Positions 1 through 8,964 of a DNA stretch of 64,000 nt are shown here, in pieces. A model generated the notes under the pieces. The model was not told the DNA's origin and did not search any database. It saw only the letters and a program-made list of their open reading frames with translations. How positions within the stretch are numbered: position 1 is the first letter of the stretch; every line of letters starts with the position of its first letter. The DNA comes from Bradyrhizobium sp. NFR13 (GTDB lineage Bacteria > Pseudomonadota > Alphaproteobacteria > Rhizobiales > Xanthobacteraceae), in contig NZ_FOTP01000002.1 in the NCBI RefSeq assembly GCF_900114605.1, forward strand, positions 558,001 to 622,000. The letters are read 5' to 3'. Position numbers and translations under genes: made by a program.

Positions 1-1143
1 ACGGCTTATGTGGGCTATGACGCCACGGCGACCAGTCTGCATATCGGCAATCTGATCTCGGTGACCATGTTGTACTGGTTTCAGCAGACCGGCCATCGCC
101 CGATCACGCTGATGGGTGGCGGCACCTCCATGGTCGGCGACCCGTCGTTCCGGGACGACCAGCGACAATTGCTGACGGTCGAGAAGATCGCGGAGAACAT
201 CGAAGGCATCAAGAAGATCTTCGGCAAGATGCTGACCTATGGCGACGGCCCGACCGACGCACTGATGGTCAACAATGCGGACTGGCTGCTGAAGCTGAAC
301 TATGTCGAATTCCTGCGCGACGTCGGCCGCCACTTCTCGGTCAATCGTATGTTGTCCTTCGACAGCGTGAAGCTGCGCCTTGATCGCGACCAGTCGCTGT
401 CCTTCCTCGAATTCAACTACATGATCATGCAGGGCTACGACTTCGTCGAGCTCAACCGCCGCTACGGCACGCTGCTGCAGATGGGCGGCTCCGACCAGTG
501 GGGCAACATCATCAATGGCGTCGATCTCAGCCACCGCATGGGCGGCCCGCAGCTCTACGCGCTGACAACGCCGCTGCTGACGAAGTCTTCCGGCGAGAAG
601 ATGGGCAAGTCGGCCTCCGGCGCCGTCTGGCTCAATGGCGATCTCTTCAGCCCGTATGACTTCTGGCAGTATTTCCGGAACACCGAAGACGCTGATGTTG
701 GCCGTTTCCTAAAGGTCTTCACGCGTCTGCCGCTAGACGAAATCGCCAAGCTCGCGGCCTTGGGCGGTTCGGAGATCAACGAGGCGAAGAAGATTCTCGC
801 CACCGAAGCGACGGCCGTGGTGCACGGCCGCGATGCAGCAAATGCCGCTGCCGAGACGGCACGCAAGACCTTCGAGGAAGGCGCGCTCGCCGACAGCTTG
901 CCGACCGTCAATATTCCGCAAGCTGAACTTGAAGCAGGCGTCGGTGTCCTTGCGGCCTTCGTCAATGCCGGTTTCGTCGCGTCGAACGGCGAAGCGCGGC
1001 GGCAGATCAAAGGCGGCGGCTTGCGCGTCAACGATGTTGCGGTCACCGACGAAAAGATGATGTTGACCCCCGCGTTGCTGACGGAAGGCGTCATCAAGCT
1101 CTCGCTCGGGAAAAAGCGGCACATCCTGCTCAAGCCTGCATAG
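1..1143 (+). CDS. tyrS: Tyrosine--tRNA ligase, 5' end outside the window
   Basis: Charges tRNA-Tyr with tyrosine in the cytoplasm (class I aminoacyl-tRNA synthetase). The reading frame is open from base 1 ([18 protein letters not shown]), so the first roughly 37 codons lie upstream of the window; the GTG at base 10 is an internal valine codon, not a start. Visible are the HIGN signature near the beginning, the tyrosine and ATP pocket segment [11 protein letters not shown], the KMSKS-type loop written KMGKS at about bases 598-612, and a C-terminal S4 RNA-binding domain ([13 protein letters not shown]). The length fits the usual 417-420 residues once the missing part is added. Stop TAG at 1141-1143. 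Identity is very secure. Confidence 0.97.
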   Translation, partial: TAYVGYDATATSLHIGNLISVTMLYWFQQTGHRPITLMGGGTSMVGDPSFRDDQRQLLTVEKIAENIEGIKKIFGKMLTYGDGPTDALMVNNADWLLKLNYVEFLRDVGRHFSVNRMLSFDSVKLRLDRDQSLSFLEFNYMIMQGYDFVELNRRYGTLLQMGGSDQWGNIINGVDLSHRMGGPQLYALTTPLLTKSSGEKMGKSASGAVWLNGDLFSPYDFWQYFRNTEDADVGRFLKVFTRLPLDEIAKLAALGGSEINEAKKILATEATAVVHGRDAANAAAETARKTFEEGALADSLPTVNIPQAELEAGVGVLAAFVNAGFVASNGEARRQIKGGGLRVNDVAVTDEKMMLTPALLTEGVIKLSLGKKRHILLKPA

Positions 1144-1228
1144 CCACATTCGTCTGGCGCACTTGTTCATGCACTGCGAAACGCGCTCCATGGCGTAGCT
1201 GTCGCAAACGCCTTGAAGAAGAAGCCAG

Positions 1229-2446
1229 ATGGATTTGAAGACGTCCCACCGCACCGGACTGACTGTTCTCGGTGTCTGTTTCACGTTGTCCGTGCTGGGA
1301 CGCGGCCTGCAGGAAAGCTTCACTGTCTTTCTGCTCCCGATCTCGCAATCTTTCGGCTGGGATCGCGCCGAGGTCGTCTCGATCTATTCACTCATCGCGC
1401 TCTGCGTCGGCCTTGCCGGACCGTTGGTCGGACGGCTGTTCGACCGCTCCGGCCCGCGCACCGTGTTCCTGACCGGCATCGCCCTGCTTGGTGGTTCACT
1501 GCTCGCGGCAGCCTATGCAGAGAAACTCTGGCAATTTCAGCTCGCGCTCGGTCTCTGCCTGGGTTTTGCAATAGCCTGCATCGGCAATGTGCCTAACTCC
1601 CTGCTGCTCGGACGCTGGTTTGGCAAACGGCTGCCGACCGCGATGTCCATCGTGTATTCGGCAACCGGCGCCGGCGTGTTGTTGATGTTACCTATCGCCC
1701 AGTTGCTGATCGATCACGTCGAATGGCGTGGCGCCTATCGCATCTTCGGCTTTGGCGTCCTGGCGCTGCTGGTGCCCTTGCTGTTTCTGCCGTGGCGCCG
1801 GTTCGGCGCGGGCTCACCGCATCTCGAGAAGCCGCAGACAAGTGAGACGCTCATCGACGAGGGCTGGACCCTGATTAGCGCTATGCGCCATCATGCATTC
1901 TGGGCTTTGTTCGGGACCTTCTTCTTCACCGCCATAGGCATGTATGCGATCTCCCCGCAGGTCGTGGCCTATCTGATCGATGTCGGTTTCCCACCACTGC
2001 AGGCGGCGACCGCCTGGGGCTTCAGCGGCGTGGTGCTGCTGTTCGGCATGCTCGGCGTCAGTTGGCTCGACGGCGTGACCGGTCGACGGCCGTCCATTCT
2101 GTTCAGCTATGGCCTGTCGCTCCTCGGCATCGTTATGCTCTGGCTGCTGCAATGGTATCCGAACTATGCGCTGCTTACCGGTTTCGTCATCTGCTTTGGC
2201 AGCATGATCGGTTCGCGCGGTCCTCTGCTGACCGCGACCGCGATGAAGATCTTTCGCGGCAAGCGGGTCGGCACGATCTATGGGACAATCACCTTCGGCA
2301 GCGGGCTTGGATCCGCGCTCGGTTCATGGACCGGCGGCCTGCTGCATGACTGGACCCAGAGCTACAACTCGCTGCTCGCCTTTGCCTTGATCAGCGTCGT
2401 GATCGGCATGATCCCGTTTCTCGTCGTCCCAGCATTGCGCCAATAG
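1229..2446 (+). CDS. MFS transporter (12 TM, monocarboxylate/OFA-like)
   Basis: A 405-residue integral inner-membrane protein of the major facilitator superfamily, expected to move a small organic solute using the proton gradient; the substrate cannot be read from sequence. About twelve hydrophobic helices are present in two halves, with the MFS loop 2-3 signature as GRLFDRSGPRTVF around residues 69-81 and a charged central loop (SPHLEKPQTSE, about residues 196-206). The ATG at 1229 follows a purine-rich GAAGAAGAAG stretch. It lies 85 bases after tyrS on the same strand, so co-transcription is possible. A run of ten C residues follows the stop at 2454-2463. The family is sure; the sub-family guess is weak. 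Confidence 0.85.
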   Translation: MDLKTSHRTGLTVLGVCFTLSVLGRGLQESFTVFLLPISQSFGWDRAEVVSIYSLIALCVGLAGPLVGRLFDRSGPRTVFLTGIALLGGSLLAAAYAEKLWQFQLALGLCLGFAIACIGNVPNSLLLGRWFGKRLPTAMSIVYSATGAGVLLMLPIAQLLIDHVEWRGAYRIFGFGVLALLVPLLFLPWRRFGAGSPHLEKPQTSETLIDEGWTLISAMRHHAFWALFGTFFFTAIGMYAISPQVVAYLIDVGFPPLQAATAWGFSGVVLLFGMLGVSWLDGVTGRRPSILFSYGLSLLGIVMLWLLQWYPNYALLTGFVICFGSMIGSRGPLLTATAMKIFRGKRVGTIYGTITFGSGLGSALGSWTGGLLHDWTQSYNSLLAFALISVVIGMIPFLVVPALRQ

Positions 2447-2517
2447 CGCGTAGCCCCCCCCCCTCGGCGTAATAGTTCGCACAGCGAACGATCTATCTGA
2501 GTTTGTCAGCTTTCACG

Positions 2518-2574
2518 ATTGGTAAGCGACTCGCTGGTATTTTTTTGCCAGTTCTGCACCGACTAGAGGTCAAC
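2518..2574 (+). promoter_or_regulatory. Conserved upstream element of chemoreceptor gene 1
   Basis: The block ATTGGTAAGC at 2518-2527, then a TATTTT-like hexamer at 2538-2543, begins 57 bases before the ATG at 2575. Closely related blocks occur at the same distance before the next two chemoreceptor genes (4395 and 6264). AGAGGT at 2565-2570 is the ribosome binding site. The conservation argues for a promoter or operator; which sigma factor uses it is not clear. This copy is the most diverged of the three. Confidence 0.5.
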
Positions 2575-4269
2575 ATGAGTTTGCTTAGCCGTTTCACCAT
2601 CCGCACCAAGCTCACCAGCATGGTGTTGGTGTCCGCAGCCTCCATCTGCGCCGTCATCGCAGTGGCCGCGTCGCTAAGCCAGAAGCGCATGCAGCAGGAC
2701 CGTATGGAGCAGCTTCACACGGCGACCGACCTGATGCTCGGCATGGCCGAAAGCCTGCAGGAGGAAGTGGCGGCCGGGAAACTCAGTCTCGCCGACGCCC
2801 AAATGCAGTTTCGTATGCGTGCGCGCAACATGACGTTCGGCAACAAGCAGGGTTATCTCGTTGCCTACCGCCCCGACGGCGTCATCCTCGTCAATGCCGG
2901 AAATCCCAAACTCGAAGACAAGAACACAGGCGCTAAAGACTCCAACGGCGTCCTAATCTCAAAAGCGATCATCGACGCCGGCAAGCTGAGCGCGACCGGT
3001 GGCATGACCTATTATCTCTATCCACGGCCGGGCCAGACCGAGCCCACCGCCAAAATGGTCTATGCGCGCCACTTCGCGCCGTGGGACGCCACGCTCAGCT
3101 CCGGCCTCTATGTCGATGATCTCGATGCCGACGTGAACGCTCTGCTGGTCCGGCTGGGTTCGCTCGGCGCCGGCGTGCTCGGCGTTATGGCGTTGCTGTC
3201 CTTTCTGATCGCCAGCGACATTCTCGGTGCGCTGCGCCGCCTCCAAGCCCGCATGCATGAGATCGCCAATGGCTCGCTCGACCAGAATGTCGGCGAGACT
3301 GATCGCGGCGACGAAATCGGTCGCATGGCGGAAACGCTGGAAATGCTGCGCCAGACGTCGCTGACCGCCCGCTCCCTCGAAGCCGAGCAGGCAAAGCTGA
3401 AGCAGATGAGCGAAGCCGAGAAGCGCGACGCGCTGATTGCCCTCGCCGATCGCTTCGACTCCTCGGTCGGTCAGCTGGTTAGCCTGATGGCATCGGGCTC
3501 CACCGAGCTCGAAGCCACCGCGCAGTCGATGAGCGGCACCGCGGCCCGCACCAATGACCAAGCCGGCATCGTCAGCACCGCCGCCTCGCAGGCCAGCACC
3601 CGCGTGCAGACGGTCGCCGCCGCCGCCGAGGAACTGTCATCGTCAATCGCCGAGATCGCGCGTCAGATGGCGCAGTCGGCCAAGATCACCACCCACGCCG
3701 TCGACAGCGCCCGCCGCACCGACACCATCGTGCGTGCCCTTGCCGACGGTGCTCAGCAGATCGAGCATGTCGTCGAACTGATCTCCACCATCGCCGGCCA
3801 GACCAACCTGCTGGCGCTGAACGCGACCATCGAAGCCGCCCGCGCCGGCGATGCCGGCCGTGGCTTCGCTGTCGTCGCGACCGAAGTAAAGAGCCTCGCC
3901 GGCCAGACCGCCGACGCCACCAAGGAAATCAGCACCCGCATCGCGCAGATTCAGAGCGCAACCAAGGAAGCCGTCGACGCGATCCAGGGCATCACCGCAA
4001 CGATCGAAGAGGTCAGCGCCATCGCCACCACGATCGGCTCGGCCATTGAGGAGCAAGGTGCCGCAACGGCAGAGATCGCCCGCAACGTCACCCAGACCGC
4101 ACAGGCGACGCAGGACGTCACCACCAATATCGGCGGCGTCACTGCTGCTGCACATGAGACCGGCGACGCTGCCGGCATGGTGCTCAACGCCGCTTCCGGT
4201 CTGTCGAAACAAGCCGAGCAACTGTCCGGCGAAGTCACGACGTTCCTCGCCGGCGTGCGTGCCGCCTAA
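2575..4269 (+). CDS. Methyl-accepting chemotaxis protein, tandem copy 1
   Basis: Transmembrane chemoreceptor of 564 residues. Order: TM1 (about residues 18-37), periplasmic Cache-type sensor (about 40-190; [15 protein letters not shown] and KDSNG segments), TM2 (about 190-212), HAMP linker, then a long helical signalling domain with the conserved hairpin tip ([19 protein letters not shown]). There is no CheR/CheB-tethering pentapeptide; the protein ends FLAGVRAA. An upstream TTG at 2503 keeps the frame, but the ATG at 2575 is preferred because it has AGAGGT just upstream and because the same MSLL start, ribosome site and 1695-base length recur in the two following genes. Ligand unknown. No che genes are nearby, so it must signal to an array encoded elsewhere. 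Confidence 0.93.
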   Translation: MSLLSRFTIRTKLTSMVLVSAASICAVIAVAASLSQKRMQQDRMEQLHTATDLMLGMAESLQEEVAAGKLSLADAQMQFRMRARNMTFGNKQGYLVAYRPDGVILVNAGNPKLEDKNTGAKDSNGVLISKAIIDAGKLSATGGMTYYLYPRPGQTEPTAKMVYARHFAPWDATLSSGLYVDDLDADVNALLVRLGSLGAGVLGVMALLSFLIASDILGALRRLQARMHEIANGSLDQNVGETDRGDEIGRMAETLEMLRQTSLTARSLEAEQAKLKQMSEAEKRDALIALADRFDSSVGQLVSLMASGSTELEATAQSMSGTAARTNDQAGIVSTAASQASTRVQTVAAAAEELSSSIAEIARQMAQSAKITTHAVDSARRTDTIVRALADGAQQIEHVVELISTIAGQTNLLALNATIEAARAGDAGRGFAVVATEVKSLAGQTADATKEISTRIAQIQSATKEAVDAIQGITATIEEVSAIATTIGSAIEEQGAATAEIARNVTQTAQATQDVTTNIGGVTAAAHETGDAAGMVLNAASGLSKQAEQLSGEVTTFLAGVRAA

Positions 4270-4293
4270 ACACAGCTAACATCACTTTGTATG

Positions 4294-4330
4294 AAAGGCG
4301 CAGTCAGCAATGGCCGCGCCTTTCTGCTTT
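4294..4330 (+). terminator. Hairpin after chemoreceptor copy 1
   Basis: AAAGGCGC at 4294-4301 pairs with GCGCCTTT at 4316-4323, with partial pairing inside and T/C-rich bases following. Homologous hairpins follow the other two copies, so it was probably duplicated with the gene. Likely intrinsic terminator. Confidence 0.6.
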
Positions 4331-4394
4331 CAGCGCCTGCCCAAGCGATACACGCTGCCCGTCTTAGGATGCGCGTCGCGACCCATGATTCATC

Positions 4395-4449
4395 ATTGGT
4401 AAGCAGATTTACGGTATTATTGTCCGGCCAGCTACATTCAGAGGTCCAG
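4395..4449 (+). promoter_or_regulatory. Conserved upstream element of chemoreceptor gene 2
   Basis: ATTGGTAAGC begins at 4395 and a TATTAT hexamer lies at 4415-4420, the whole block nearly identical to the one at 6264-6293. GAGGT at 4441-4445 is the ribosome binding site for the ATG at 4450. Probable promoter; the TATTAT is a plausible -10 hexamer, but the -35 is not clear. Confidence 0.5.
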
Positions 4450-6144
4450 ATGAGTCTGCTCAGTTACTTCACCATCCGCACCAAGCTCACCAGCATGGTG
4501 CTGGTTTCCGTCGCTTCGGTCTGCGCCGTTGTTGCCGTCGCCGCTTCGCTTAGCCAGAAGCGCATGCAGCAGGACCGCATGGAACAGCTCAAGACCGCGG
4601 CCGAACTGATGGTGACACTGGCAGATGCCGTGCAGGAAGATGTCACCGCCGGAAAGACCAGCCTCGCTGATGCCCAGTTGCGCTACCGTCAGTTGGCCCG
4701 CAACATGAACTTCGGCAACAAGCAAGGCTATCTCCTCGCCTATAGACCTGATGGCGTTCAGTTTGTGAATGGCGGTAACCCGAAGCTCGAAGACAAGAAC
4801 ACGGGTGCCAAGGATTCGAATGGCGTCATGATGTCCAAGGCTGTCATCGAAGCCGCACGTCAGACGCCGACCGGCGGCAGCACCTATTATTACTATCCGC
4901 GACCGGGTCAGACAGAACCTGTCCCCAAGATGGTCTTCGCGCGCTACTATGCACCTTGGGACGTTACCTTCAGCATCGGGCTCTATGTCGATGACCTCGA
5001 CGCCGACGTGAACGCCCTGCTTGTTCGCCTTGGTTCTGTCGGCGCCGGCGTGCTCGGCGTCATGGCGCTGCTGTCCTGGCTGATCGCCAGCGACATCCTC
5101 GGCGCACTGCGCCGACTCCAGAGGCGCATGCATGAAATCGCCAATGGTTCGCTGGACGAGAACGTCGGCGAAACCGACCGCGGCGACGAAATCGGCCGCA
5201 TGGCCGAGACGCTGGAGATGCTGCGCCAAACCTCGCTCACCGCACGTACGCTGGAAGCCGAACAGGCCAAGCTGAAGCAGATGAGCGAGGCCGAGAAGCG
5301 CAACGCGCTGATCGCCCTCGCCGATCGCTTCGATTCTTCGGTCGGTCAGTTGGTCGGTCTGATGGCTTCCGGCTCCACCGAACTCGAAGCCACCGCGCAG
5401 GCGATGAGCGGCACCGCCGCCCGTACCAACGATCAGGCTGATATCGTTAGCACCGCCGCCTCGCAGGCGAGCACTCGCGTACAGACAGTCGCCGCTGCCG
5501 CCGAGGAACTGTCGTCGTCAATCGCCGAGATCGCGCGTCAGATGGCGCAGTCGGCCAAGATCACGACCCACGCCGTCGATAGCGCTCGCCGCACCGACAC
5601 CATCGTTCGCGCCCTTGCTGACGGCGCGCAGCAGATCGAGCATGTGGTCGAACTGATCTCTACTATCGCGGGCCAGACCAACCTGCTGGCACTGAACGCA
5701 ACGATCGAAGCCGCCCGTGCCGGCGATGCAGGCCGCGGCTTCGCTGTCGTGGCGACCGAAGTGAAGAGCCTCGCCGGTCAGACCGCCGACGCCACCAAGG
5801 AGATCAGCACCCGCATCGCACAGATCCAGAGTGCGACCAGGGAAGCCGTCGACGCGATTCAGGGCATCACCGCAACGATCGAAGAGGTCAGCGCCATCGC
5901 CACCACGATCGGCTCAGCCATCGAGGAACAAGGCGCTGCAACGGCGGAAATCGCCCGCAACGTCACCCAGACGGCACAGGCCACGCGGGAGGTCACCACC
6001 AATATCGGCGGTGTCAGCTCGGCAGCGCATGAGACTGGCAATGCCGCCGGCATGGTGCTCAGTGCTGCGACCGGTCTGTCGAAGCAAGCCGAGCAACTGT
6101 CAGGCGAAGTCACGACCTTCCTCGCGGGCGTGCGCGCGGCCTAA
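4450..6144 (+). CDS. Methyl-accepting chemotaxis protein, tandem copy 2
   Basis: Second of three paralogous chemoreceptors, 564 residues with the same domain order as the first: TM1, Cache-type periplasmic sensor, TM2, HAMP, signalling helices, no C-terminal pentapeptide. The region after TM2 is almost identical to copy 1 (a few scattered substitutions), while the periplasmic part (about residues 40-190) has diverged much more. Copies 1 and 2 share the motif [17 protein letters not shown] in the sensor. The longer frame from 4291 is rejected: the ATG at 4450 has GAGGT five bases upstream and gives the same length as the other copies. Transcribed in the same direction, with its own upstream element and hairpin, so it can be expressed alone. 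Confidence 0.93.
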   Translation: MSLLSYFTIRTKLTSMVLVSVASVCAVVAVAASLSQKRMQQDRMEQLKTAAELMVTLADAVQEDVTAGKTSLADAQLRYRQLARNMNFGNKQGYLLAYRPDGVQFVNGGNPKLEDKNTGAKDSNGVMMSKAVIEAARQTPTGGSTYYYYPRPGQTEPVPKMVFARYYAPWDVTFSIGLYVDDLDADVNALLVRLGSVGAGVLGVMALLSWLIASDILGALRRLQRRMHEIANGSLDENVGETDRGDEIGRMAETLEMLRQTSLTARTLEAEQAKLKQMSEAEKRNALIALADRFDSSVGQLVGLMASGSTELEATAQAMSGTAARTNDQADIVSTAASQASTRVQTVAAAAEELSSSIAEIARQMAQSAKITTHAVDSARRTDTIVRALADGAQQIEHVVELISTIAGQTNLLALNATIEAARAGDAGRGFAVVATEVKSLAGQTADATKEISTRIAQIQSATREAVDAIQGITATIEEVSAIATTIGSAIEEQGAATAEIARNVTQTAQATREVTTNIGGVSSAAHETGNAAGMVLSAATGLSKQAEQLSGEVTTFLAGVRAA

Positions 6145-6164
6145 AGCACGAACTACACCTTATG

Positions 6165-6209
6165 AAATGACAGGCGCGGTCAGTAATGACTGCGCCTTCT
6201 TCATTTCAG
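6165..6209 (+). terminator. Hairpin after chemoreceptor copy 2
   Basis: AGGCGCGGTCA at 6172-6182 pairs with TGACTGCGCCT at 6187-6197 (one G-T pair) around a GTAA loop; outer TGAAATGA/TCATTTCA sequences extend the stem. Same family as the hairpins after copies 1 and 3. Likely terminator. Confidence 0.65.
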
Positions 6210-6263
6210 TATCTGACCGAAGCGGCGCATGCTGAAGCTACGCATTGCAACCCGTGATTTACC

Positions 6264-6318
6264 ATTGGTAAGCAGGTTGACGGTATTATTGTCTGGTCAC
6301 TTTCACGCCGAGGTCCAG
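6264..6318 (+). promoter_or_regulatory. Conserved upstream element of chemoreceptor gene 3
   Basis: ATTGGTAAGC begins at 6264, TATTAT lies at 6284-6289, and AGGT at 6311-6314 serves the ATG at 6319. Near-copy of the element before gene 2. Probable promoter, duplicated together with the gene. Confidence 0.5.
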
Positions 6319-8013
6319 ATGAGTCTGCTTAGTAACTTCACGATCCGCACCAAGCTCGTCAGCATGGTCGCGGTCTCCGCCATTGCGGTCTGCGCGGTCA
6401 TCGCGGTCGCCGCTTCGCTTAGTCAGAAGCGGATGATGGAGGATCGGATTTTGCAGCTCCGCACCGCCGTTGATCTCGTCACGGGCCTCGCGCAATCACT
6501 GCAGGACGAGGTTGAAGCCGGTAAGATGAAGCTGCCGGAAGCTGAAGATCAGCTTCGCCTGCGCAGCCGGCGCATGTTGTTCGACAAGGGACAGGGCTAC
6601 GTGCTCGCCTATCGCGCCGACTCCACCGTGATGGTCCACGGCACGCTGCCGAAGCTCGAAGGCACCATCACCAATGGCAAGGATTCCAATGGCGTCCTGA
6701 TCGCATCCGCCGTCATAGCCGCCGCCAACAGCAAGCCTGAAGGCGCGACCGCGACCTATCTGTATCCACGTCCCGGCCAGGATGAGCCCCGGCCGAAAGT
6801 CGTGTTCGCCCGCAAATTCGCGCCGTGGAACATCGTCATCAGCATCGGCGTCTATGTGGACGACCTCGATGCCGACATGAACGCCCTGCTGATGCGCCTC
6901 GGCGCCATCGGCGCCGGCGTGCTCGCTTTGATGGCGCTGCTGTCGTGGCTGATTTCCAGCGACATCCTGGGTGCACTTCTCCGGTTGCAGTCACGCATGC
7001 ATGACATCGCCAACGGCGGACTCGACGCCAAGGTTGAAGAAACCGATCGCGACGACGAAATCGGCCGCATGGCGGAGACGCTGGAAATGCTTCGGCAGAC
7101 CTCGCTCACGGCGCGCTCTCTCGAGGCCGAGCAGGCCAAGCTGAAGCAGATGAGCGAAGCCGAGAAGCGCGAGGCGCTGATCGCCCTCGCCAATCGCTTC
7201 GACGCATCCGTGGGCCAGCTTGTCGGGCTGATGGCATCGGGTTCAACCGAGCTCGAAGCCACCGCACAGTCCATGACGGGGACAGCCGACCGGACCAACC
7301 AGCAGGCCACGATGGTGAGTTCGGCCGCAAACGAAGCCAGCACCCGCGTCCAGACGGTCGCATCTGCCGCCGAGGAACTGTCGTCGTCGATCAGTGAGAT
7401 CGCCCGTCAAATGGCGCAATCTGCAAAAATCACGACGCATGCCGTGGACAGCGCCAGGCGCACCGACACCATCGTACGGGCGCTGGCCGATGGCGCGCAG
7501 CAGATCGAACATGTGGTCGAGCTGATCCAGACCATCGCCGCCCAGACCAATCTCCTTGCCCTGAACGCTACCATCGAAGCCGCACGTGCCGGCGATGCCG
7601 GCCGCGGCTTCGCTGTGGTCGCCACTGAGGTAAAGAGCCTGGCCGGCCAGACCGCCGATGCCACCAAGGAGATCAGCACCCGGATCGCCCAGATCCAGAG
7701 CGCAACCAAGGAAGCCGTCGACGCAATTCAGGGCATCACCGCCACGATCGAAGAAGTCAGTGCCATCGCCACCACGATCGGCTCAGCCATCGAGGAGCAA
7801 GGTACGGCGACTGCCGAAATTGCTCGCAACGTGACGCAGACGGCGCAGGCGACCCAGAACGTCACCACCAACATCGGCGGTGTCAGCTCGGCAGCGCACG
7901 AGACCGGAAACGCTGCGGGCATGGTGCTGAGTGCGGCAACCGGCCTGTCAAAACAGGCCGAGCAACTGTCCGGCGAAGTCAAAACCTTCCTCGCCGGCGT
8001 TCGCGCCGCCTGA
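6319..8013 (+). CDS. Methyl-accepting chemotaxis protein, tandem copy 3
   Basis: Third paralogue, again 564 residues. The sensor region is the most diverged: the [10 protein letters not shown] stretch of copies 1 and 2 reads LPKLEGTITNG here, and FDKGQGYVLAYRADSTV replaces the FGNKQGY segment. The HAMP and cytoplasmic hairpin remain nearly identical ([33 protein letters not shown]). Start chosen at 6319 by its ribosome site and by alignment with the other copies rather than the frame's first ATG at 6229. The pattern (variable sensor, fixed output) suggests three related ligands read into one array. Ligand unknown. Confidence 0.93.
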   Translation: MSLLSNFTIRTKLVSMVAVSAIAVCAVIAVAASLSQKRMMEDRILQLRTAVDLVTGLAQSLQDEVEAGKMKLPEAEDQLRLRSRRMLFDKGQGYVLAYRADSTVMVHGTLPKLEGTITNGKDSNGVLIASAVIAAANSKPEGATATYLYPRPGQDEPRPKVVFARKFAPWNIVISIGVYVDDLDADMNALLMRLGAIGAGVLALMALLSWLISSDILGALLRLQSRMHDIANGGLDAKVEETDRDDEIGRMAETLEMLRQTSLTARSLEAEQAKLKQMSEAEKREALIALANRFDASVGQLVGLMASGSTELEATAQSMTGTADRTNQQATMVSSAANEASTRVQTVASAAEELSSSISEIARQMAQSAKITTHAVDSARRTDTIVRALADGAQQIEHVVELIQTIAAQTNLLALNATIEAARAGDAGRGFAVVATEVKSLAGQTADATKEISTRIAQIQSATKEAVDAIQGITATIEEVSAIATTIGSAIEEQGTATAEIARNVTQTAQATQNVTTNIGGVSSAAHETGNAAGMVLSAATGLSKQAEQLSGEVKTFLAGVRAA

Positions 8014-8033
8014 CGCAGATATCCCTCAAGCAC

Positions 8034-8075
8034 GAAGGGCGCGGTCAGTGATGACCGCGCCCTTCGCTATTTTGG
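8034..8075. terminator. Strong bidirectional terminator
   Basis: GAAGGGCGCGGTCA at 8034-8047 pairs perfectly with TGACCGCGCCCTTC at 8052-8065 around a GTGA loop, followed by GCTATTTT. It sits between the third chemoreceptor (plus) and the converging SDR gene (minus) and resembles the hairpins after copies 1 and 2. Confidence 0.8.
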
Positions 8076-8088
8076 GAATGACTGCCGA

Positions 8089-8859
8089 TCAGCGCGCGGT
8101 GAAGCCGCCGTCCACCGGCAACGCAACACCCGTGATGAAGGAGGCGTCGTCGGACGCGAGCCACAGCGCGGCATGCGCTACATCCTCGGCCTTGCAGAGG
8201 CGGCCCATGGGCACTGCCGCCAACAGCTTGGCCTCGTTGGCCGCAGCTTCCGCTGCAACGCCCGAGCGGCCGGTGAAGCCGAGCTTCATCGGCGTATCTG
8301 CAAGACCCGGGCAGATCACATTGACGCGGACCTGATCGGGAGCGAATGCCTGCGCCAGCGACTTGGTGAGGCCAACCACAGCGAATTTAGCAGCCGAATA
8401 GATCGGGCTCATCATCGAGCCGACGATGCCCGACACCGATGAGGTGAAAATCACCGAACCGCCGCCACGCTTGCGCATGTGCTTGATGACTTCGCCGGCC
8501 GCCAGCGTGGCGGAGGTGACATTGAGCGACATCGCGAATTCGTAAGCCGCGAGATCGAGATTCTCAACCCCGGCCGGCCCCGGCGTACCGGCATGAGCCC
8601 ATAGGATGTCGATACCGCCGAGCGCGGCAGCCGCTTCGTTGATTGAGCTCTTCATCTGTTCGGTCTTCGACAGATCGGCCTGGATAGTGGTGAGCTCATA
8701 ACCCAGCTTCTTCATGTCGGATTTGAGCTGCGCCAGCGCGTCCGCATTGACGTCGATGGCGGCGACCCTGGCACCTTCCTTGAGGAAAAGTTCGACGCCG
8801 GCGCGTCCCATGCCCGATGCAGCAGCGGTGACGGCGGCGAGTTTATTGGCGAGACGCAT
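8089..8859 (-). CDS. Short-chain dehydrogenase/reductase
   Basis: NAD(P)-dependent oxidoreductase of the classical SDR family, 256 residues; substrate unknown. The Rossmann glycine motif is altered: TAAASGMG instead of TGxxxGIG, so the first glycine is alanine. The usual NNAG reads AHAG. The catalytic residues look intact: Asn in LNVTSATLA, Ser in TSSVSGIVG and the YSAAK Tyr-x3-Lys. The C-terminus has the usual TGVALPVDGG. The ATG at 8859 is chosen over 8901 because AAGGAC lies seven bases upstream and the family N-terminus (MRLANKLAAVT) begins there. It is 105 bases downstream of the binding-protein gene on the same strand and may share its transcript. Confidence 0.85.
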   Translation of the reverse strand: MRLANKLAAVTAAASGMGRAGVELFLKEGARVAAIDVNADALAQLKSDMKKLGYELTTIQADLSKTEQMKSSINEAAAALGGIDILWAHAGTPGPAGVENLDLAAYEFAMSLNVTSATLAAGEVIKHMRKRGGGSVIFTSSVSGIVGSMMSPIYSAAKFAVVGLTKSLAQAFAPDQVRVNVICPGLADTPMKLGFTGRSGVAAEAAANEAKLLAAVPMGRLCKAEDVAHAALWLASDDASFITGVALPVDGGFTAR

Positions 8860-8964
8860 TCTGTTGTCCTTGTGGTGGGTTCGAAATTGCGGTTCAGACA
8901 ATGAAAAACGCGCAGCGCGGCGTCACCGACATCTGCGCGTTCTCATTGTTCGTTGTTAGAGCCG

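Noticed and set aside
2518-8075. Repeated blocks in the chemoreceptor region as a mobile element or CRISPR-like array
   Set aside because: The repeats are homologous promoters, genes and terminators from tandem gene duplication; no transposase or spacer structure.
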